Positions 5,520 to 9,051 of a DNA stretch of 9,051 bases are shown here, in pieces (position 1 is the first letter of the stretch; each line of letters opens with the position of its first letter). Position numbers and translations under genes: made by a program. The DNA is from Fimbriimonadaceae bacterium. Its GTDB lineage: Bacteria; Armatimonadota; Fimbriimonadia; Fimbriimonadales; Fimbriimonadaceae. The notes under the pieces are model-generated. The model worked only from the letters and a program-made list of their open reading frames with translations, was not told the origin of the DNA and made no database searches. The stretch spans positions 1-9,051 of the forward strand of contig JAIBBE010000188.1 of the NCBI GenBank assembly GCA_019694835.1, read 5' to 3'.

Positions 5520-7283
5520 ATGAACCTGTCGGAATTCAAGGCGAGACTCGCCGAAGCTGACTCGATGCCCGCCGTCGCCCTCGATGAAGGCGACATCTCA
5601 ACGCCCCCCGCAAACCGTTCAACCTCGCTCCCTCTCTTCTCAGTCGTCGATCAACGCTCTCGCTGCTCAGGAGAAGGCACGCGAGTACGCGTGGCGAGCA
5701 CACGTGATCGACTTGACGGAATCCGCGCCAACAGCAAGAAGAAGGATTTCCTAAAAGCCCGTGAAGTCAGTGAAGTCATCACCGCTGAGTTCACCAGGCG
5801 AGGGGCACTATACGACGATGGCAGTCGTACCTATGTGTTCCTGAAAGATAGCCGTGTCCTCTTGCCGATCGGACCGGACGAAGACGCCCTGTGCATGGCT
5901 CTGTTCGATTACGGCCTGTTCCCGCAAGACCGGTTGACAACCGACGTGATCGACGCGCTGCGCTATGCGGCGAAGAGAACTGGGCAGCGAACCGAGGTTC
6001 ACGCGCTGTCCTTCTACGACCGACACTCTTGCACGGCGTACATCTATGATTTCGCGGGAGGAGTCTTCGTCGTTGCGCCCAGTGGCGTACGGCACTGCGA
6101 CAACGGCATTGACGGCCACCTCTTCATCCAGAATCCCAAGTGGGAGCCGATCAACATCATCGGAACCGTCCAGAACCCGATTGACTGGCAGAAATGGTTG
6201 CTGAACGGAATCCAGTTTGCGACCGGTGACCTAGACGCGAACGATTCGGGTTTCCTGCTCCGGGTGTGGGTGCTGTCGCTGTACTTCCCGCAGCTCTTTC
6301 CAACCAGACCGATCCTCGCGCTGACGGGCGAAAAAGGTTGCGGCAAGTCATCGCTCCTTCGGCGCTTAGGGCAGATGTTGTTTGGCCCGCGATTCAACAT
6401 CACCGCGATGACTGCGAAGCCCGACGACTTCGACGCCTTGGTGACCACCGATCCGCTTGTGATTGCCGACAACGCAGATAAGGCTCCGAGTTGGCTTGAG
6501 GACAGGCTGGCGGTGATCGCCACTGGCGGCACAATTCAGCGGCGGAGCTACTACACCACTAACAAGCTGGTGGACTTCCCCATCCGCGCAACAGTTGGGA
6601 TCACCAGCCGCACGCCGGAATTCCGCCGCGAGGATGTGGCCGAGCGGCTCGTGCCTCTGAAGCTGGAGCGGATCACGACGTTCGGAGCCGAGAACGAGTT
6701 GCTCGCAGATGTTCAACGGCTGCGACAGTCTCTCCTTACCGCCATCATCGGTGACGTGTATCGAGCGGTGTGCCAACTGGAGAAGCAGAAGAGCCACCAA
6801 CACGTTTCTGCGACGCGCTTAGCGGACTTTGCCAGTTTTGCAACGAAGGTTGGTCCGGTCCTCGGGATGGAGCAGCCGGATGTAGACCGTCTCTTCAACC
6901 GTCTCAGCGGGCAACAGGTGGCTTTCGTGACACAGGACGACCCGCTCTTCGAGTTGGTCCGAAGCTGGTTGGCCAAGCAGGGCAACGTCAACCGCGAGGT
7001 GTCCAGCACCGAGTTGATGAGCGAGTTGGAGAGCCTTGCGCCTGGTGGCGACGTCCCGTGGGCAGCGGGGAATCCGCGGTCGTTCGCGGCCTATACGAGG
7101 GACCGCGCTGGAACGCTTCGCTCGATGTTCTCGCTTCGCCAACGTACCGGACATGCGGGTGCGTCATTCCTGACTCTTGGAGGCCGCCTGGAACCGAGTG
7201 GTGCTGCTGGTGACTCTGGTGATGAGTCTCCTCTGTTTGTAGAGCAGGTGGTGAAATCTGTCGTTGGGAATGGAGGGCTGTAA
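5520..7283 (+). CDS. AAA+/superfamily-3-like replication ATPase
   Basis: The 587-aa protein has a clear Walker A (GEKGCGKSS, 270-278) and a Walker B-like strand PLVIADNAD (312-320) with Asn between the acidic residues. A sensor-1-like VGITSRTP follows (359-366), then an Arg-rich EFRREDVAERLVPLKLER (367-384) suited to an arginine finger. The spacing fits AAA+ or SF3-type helicases that serve as replication proteins of phages and satellites. The N-terminal part (about 85-245) is a conserved-looking alpha/beta domain, perhaps DNA-binding or a degenerate primase; I see no zinc-finger or complete primase motif. Residues 20-80 look poorly folded. A C-terminal domain (about 470-560) may be a winged helix. 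ATG 5520 has GGAGA nine bases upstream. It most likely replicates the excised element, and is cotranscribed with the excisionase gene. Confidence 0.72.
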   Translation: MNLSEFKARLAEADSMPAVALDEGDISTPPANRSTSLPLFSVVDQRSRCSGEGTRVRVASTRDRLDGIRANSKKKDFLKAREVSEVITAEFTRRGALYDDGSRTYVFLKDSRVLLPIGPDEDALCMALFDYGLFPQDRLTTDVIDALRYAAKRTGQRTEVHALSFYDRHSCTAYIYDFAGGVFVVAPSGVRHCDNGIDGHLFIQNPKWEPINIIGTVQNPIDWQKWLLNGIQFATGDLDANDSGFLLRVWVLSLYFPQLFPTRPILALTGEKGCGKSSLLRRLGQMLFGPRFNITAMTAKPDDFDALVTTDPLVIADNADKAPSWLEDRLAVIATGGTIQRRSYYTTNKLVDFPIRATVGITSRTPEFRREDVAERLVPLKLERITTFGAENELLADVQRLRQSLLTAIIGDVYRAVCQLEKQKSHQHVSATRLADFASFATKVGPVLGMEQPDVDRLFNRLSGQQVAFVTQDDPLFELVRSWLAKQGNVNREVSSTELMSELESLAPGGDVPWAAGNPRSFAAYTRDRAGTLRSMFSLRQRTGHAGASFLTLGGRLEPSGAAGDSGDESPLFVEQVVKSVVGNGGL

Positions 7284-7285
7284 AG

Positions 7286-7633
7286 ATGTCTCCACAGCCA
7301 CCACAGGCTCCGTCGCCCTGTCCGGGACTGGATGCTCTTGCGTCCAGTCCTGAACTCCTCGCTAGCTTGGACGGTTCTCAAATACCGACCGTTCTCGCTC
7401 AACTCGGCGCAGTCCAGGCATTGCTGGCCGCCGAGCTTCTCAAACGTCACGGCGCGCCGGTGCGGACGGAAGAGAAGCTACTCACTGTGCCGGATGCCGC
7501 GTCCCATCTCCGCGTTTCCAAGGACTGGATCTACCGGCGCACAAGGTCACTTCCGTTCATCGTTCGCCTGGGACGCGAAGTGCGAGTCAGCAGCGCGGAG
7601 TTGGAGAAGTTTGTTAGCAGGCAAAAACGATAA
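7286..7633 (+). CDS. Excisionase-like HTH protein
   Basis: Residues 65-112 form a winged helix-turn-helix of the MerR/excisionase type (LLTVPDAASHLRVSKDWIYRR, then IVRLGREVRVSSAELEKFV). This is the pattern of Xis and AlpA-like proteins that bend the attachment site and favour excision, and often regulate the integrase. It also has a Pro-rich start and a Leu/Ala-rich helical stretch (35-54), longer than a minimal 60-70-aa Xis. It starts two bases after the replication gene's stop, with GGAGGG (7272-7277) inside the end of that gene, so the two are probably coupled. A hairpin terminator separates it from the integrase gene. Confidence 0.75.
   Translation: MSPQPPQAPSPCPGLDALASSPELLASLDGSQIPTVLAQLGAVQALLAAELLKRHGAPVRTEEKLLTVPDAASHLRVSKDWIYRRTRSLPFIVRLGREVRVSSAELEKFVSRQKR
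7325..7350 (+). repeat. Inverted repeat inside the excisionase gene
   Basis: GGACTGGA (7325-7332) and TCCAGTCC (7343-7350) are perfect inverses with a 10-nt loop, within codons 14-22 of the excisionase gene. It could be an operator half-site pair or an RNA hairpin slowing early translation; it could also be accidental. Confidence 0.4.
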
Positions 7634-7644
7634 TCGGACGAACG

Positions 7645-7673
7645 GTACAGGGGCGCGTGCCCCTGTACTTTCT
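7645..7673 (+). terminator. Hairpin terminator between excisionase and integrase genes
   Basis: A perfect 10-bp stem (GTACAGGGGC with GCCCCTGTAC) and a 4-nt GCGT loop at 7645-7668 are followed by TTTCT. They start 12 bases after the excisionase stop codon. The T-run is short, but the stem is the strongest in the window. It would uncouple integrase expression from the replication-excision operon. As a 10-bp palindrome it could also bind a dimeric regulator. Confidence 0.6.
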
Positions 7674-7732
7674 ACATTGGTTGTACTAGGGTTGGAATCG
7701 CAGAGACGAATGGTTTCCTGCAAGGAGGATTC

Positions 7733-8848
7733 ATGGGCAACACCGGAGCAGCCAATCGGCTGCGAGGCTACGGCCGAACATTCAAACGAGGACAGATTTG
7801 GTGGATCGCCTACTACTTCGATGGAGATGAGCATCGAGAGTCCACTCGGTCCACCGACCAGGCCGTCGCGCGGCGACTGCTCAAGGACCGGATGAAGCAG
7901 ATCCACAGCGGGAGGTGGGTTGGCCGAGACGAAGAGCGACTGACCGTTTGCGATCTCTTGGACGCGCTGGAGTTGAGCCTTGCGAACAAGGGAGCGAAGG
8001 GTCTCGCGCAACTGAAGTCGCACCTGAAGCCGGTTCGGGCGTTCTTCGCGCTGGATCGGGCGGTCTCGGTGAGAACTGACCGCGTCGAGCGGTTTGTCTC
8101 GGAACGAAAGGAAGCCGGACGCGCCTCTGCGACCATCAACCGAGAACTTGAAGGACTGCAGCAGGCTTTCAATCTGGCCGTCAAGCAACAGCGGCTGTCA
8201 AAGGCCCCCTACATCCAGATGCTTCGTGAAGACAACGCGCGGCAAGGCTTCTTCGAGCATTCGGAATTCGAGAAGTTCGTTCGGCTCCTGCCGGAGCCGC
8301 TAGACGATCTGGCGAGGTTTGCGTATCTCTCGGGTTGGCGGCGGGGTGAGATCGTGCCACTGAAGTGGGGTGCGGTAGATCGAATGGCCCGGGAGGTCAG
8401 GTTGAGTACATCCAAGAACGGGGAAGGGAGGGTCCTTCCGCTGGACGACGAACTGTGGAGCCTGATTGAACGCCGTTGGGCCGCGCGGACGGTCGAGCAG
8501 GAGGACAAGACGACGAAGATCTCGGAGTACGTCTTTCACAGAAGCGGCCGACCGATAGTGGACTTCCGGAAAGCGTGGAACACCGCTATCGCGGACGCCA
8601 AGGTCGCACCAAGGTTGTTTCACGACCTGCGGAGAACGGCAGTGCGTAACATGGTCAGGGCGGGCGTCCCGCAATCGGTGGCGATGTCGATCAGCGGTCA
8701 CAAGACAACGTCGATGTTCCAACGCTACAACGTGACCAGCGGCAACGACAGAATCGAAGCCCTCCAGCGCACACGGGCACACCTGGCGGCCCTACCGAAG
8801 ACGGACGAGGGTACTGTTGTCCAGATGCCTGCAACGTCCGCTCGCTGA
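7733..8848 (+). CDS. Tyrosine integrase of the element
   Basis: A 371-aa site-specific recombinase. The catalytic set is complete: R203 in GWRRGE, K228 in the beta-hairpin (STSKNGEGR), H297-x-x-R300 in FHDLRRTA, H323 in SGHKT and the nucleophile Y332 in QRYNV. Residues 10-65 resemble an arm-binding domain (RTFKRGQIWWIAYYFDG, then VARRLLKDRMKQI). Residues 70-160 form the SAM-like core-binding domain (NRELEGLQQAFNLAV). Length and layout match integrases of tRNA-targeted islands. AAGGAGG lies four bases before the ATG. It ends 76 bp from the right attachment core, as is usual for an enzyme that recognises that core, and the gene points towards the convergent tRNA. It should integrate and, with the excisionase, excise the element at tRNA-fMet. 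Confidence 0.93.
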   Translation: MGNTGAANRLRGYGRTFKRGQIWWIAYYFDGDEHRESTRSTDQAVARRLLKDRMKQIHSGRWVGRDEERLTVCDLLDALELSLANKGAKGLAQLKSHLKPVRAFFALDRAVSVRTDRVERFVSERKEAGRASATINRELEGLQQAFNLAVKQQRLSKAPYIQMLREDNARQGFFEHSEFEKFVRLLPEPLDDLARFAYLSGWRRGEIVPLKWGAVDRMAREVRLSTSKNGEGRVLPLDDELWSLIERRWAARTVEQEDKTTKISEYVFHRSGRPIVDFRKAWNTAIADAKVAPRLFHDLRRTAVRNMVRAGVPQSVAMSISGHKTTSMFQRYNVTSGNDRIEALQRTRAHLAALPKTDEGTVVQMPATSAR

Positions 8849-8870
8849 ACACGGACAAGACACGGACAAG
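8849..8870 (+). promoter_or_regulatory. Putative integrase arm-binding sites, right (tandem 11-mers)
   Basis: Two exact head-to-tail copies of ACACGGACAAG directly follow the integrase stop codon region, 55 bp from the right core. A degenerate pair lies near the left end at 231-252. Direct repeats at both ends near the cores are typical arm-type integrase sites. Confidence 0.55.
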
Positions 8871-8875
8871 ACCGG

Positions 8876-8908
8876 CAGAAAAAAGAAAAAGCCGGTCAGC
8901 GACCGGCT
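8876..8908 (-). terminator. Element-borne terminator for the restored tRNA gene
   Basis: On the minus strand AGCCGGTC-GCT-GACCGGCT (8908-8890) is followed by TTTTCTTTTTT, a classic intrinsic terminator 17 bases beyond the tRNA 3' end. It replaces the chromosomal one now stranded at 25-59. It also sits between the convergent integrase and tRNA transcripts, but the plus-strand side lacks a T-run. Confidence 0.75.
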
Positions 8909-8924
8909 CATTTCCTTAAGATTT

Positions 8925-9002
<78 letters not shown>

Positions 9003-9017
9003 TCACCAGAGACTCTG

Positions 9018-9045
9018 ATACTAGCACACGCGACGCACGTGGCAA
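9018..9045 (-). promoter_or_regulatory. Promoter of the tRNA-fMet gene
   Basis: On the minus strand TTGCCA (9045-9040), a 16-bp spacer and TAGTAT (9023-9018), with the tRNA 5' end 15 bases beyond the -10. It is chromosomal and untouched by the insertion, so the tRNA should still be expressed. Confidence 0.6.
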
Positions 9046-9051
9046 CAGCTG

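Noticed and set aside
5028..5596. Several overlapping frames on both strands upstream of the replication gene
   Set aside because: Arg/Ser/Pro-rich and mutually overlapping, with no ribosome-binding sites; more likely non-coding origin or leader DNA.

Overview
The window is a complete, small integrative element of about 8.8 kb sitting in an initiator tRNA gene, with a little host chromosome at each end. A full 77-nt tRNA-fMet gene lies at the right edge on the minus strand. Its last 49 bases are repeated exactly at the left edge (79-127 and 8925-8973), which is the footprint left by site-specific integration into a tRNA 3' end. The base composition looks GC-rich (about 60%, not counted) and the tRNA encodes its own CCA. 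The host is a high-GC bacterium (Gemmatimonadota-, Acidobacteriota- or Actinomycetota-like); I cannot place it further.

Right half, the mobility and maintenance module on the plus strand: a non-coding stretch with short repeats that could hold the replication origin (4994-5350), a sigma70-like promoter (5351-5379), an AAA+/superfamily-3-like replication ATPase (5520-7283), an excisionase-like HTH protein two bases downstream (7286-7633), a strong hairpin terminator, and a tyrosine integrase with all expected catalytic residues (7733-8848). Related 22-bp sequences just inside both ends (231-252 and 8849-8870) look like integrase arm-binding sites.

Left half, minus-strand cargo: a HEPN-motif protein (2190-2846), an unrecognised 254-aa protein with a possible small coupled ORF upstream (1168-1932, 1929-2150), and a DUF3800-like protein (328-1113). 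At the borders of these genes are GCCGYCTAAC / GTTAGRCGGC sequences and hairpins resembling integron attC sites. I infer that the cargo was captured as integron-type gene cassettes and later decayed into fixed cargo; there is no integron integrase in the window.

Middle: a pair of convergent genes, a HAD-like protein with an altered motif IV (3501-4232, plus) and a transposase-type HTH fused to a membrane segment and a cysteine-containing tail (4270-4917, minus). The pair is bracketed by two 40-bp imperfect direct repeats (3351-3390 and 4955-4993), as if it were a separate cargo block. HEPN, DUF3800 and the unknown cargo make a defence or toxin role plausible, but nothing here proves it. No capsid, packaging, conjugation, rRNA or CRISPR genes are visible.
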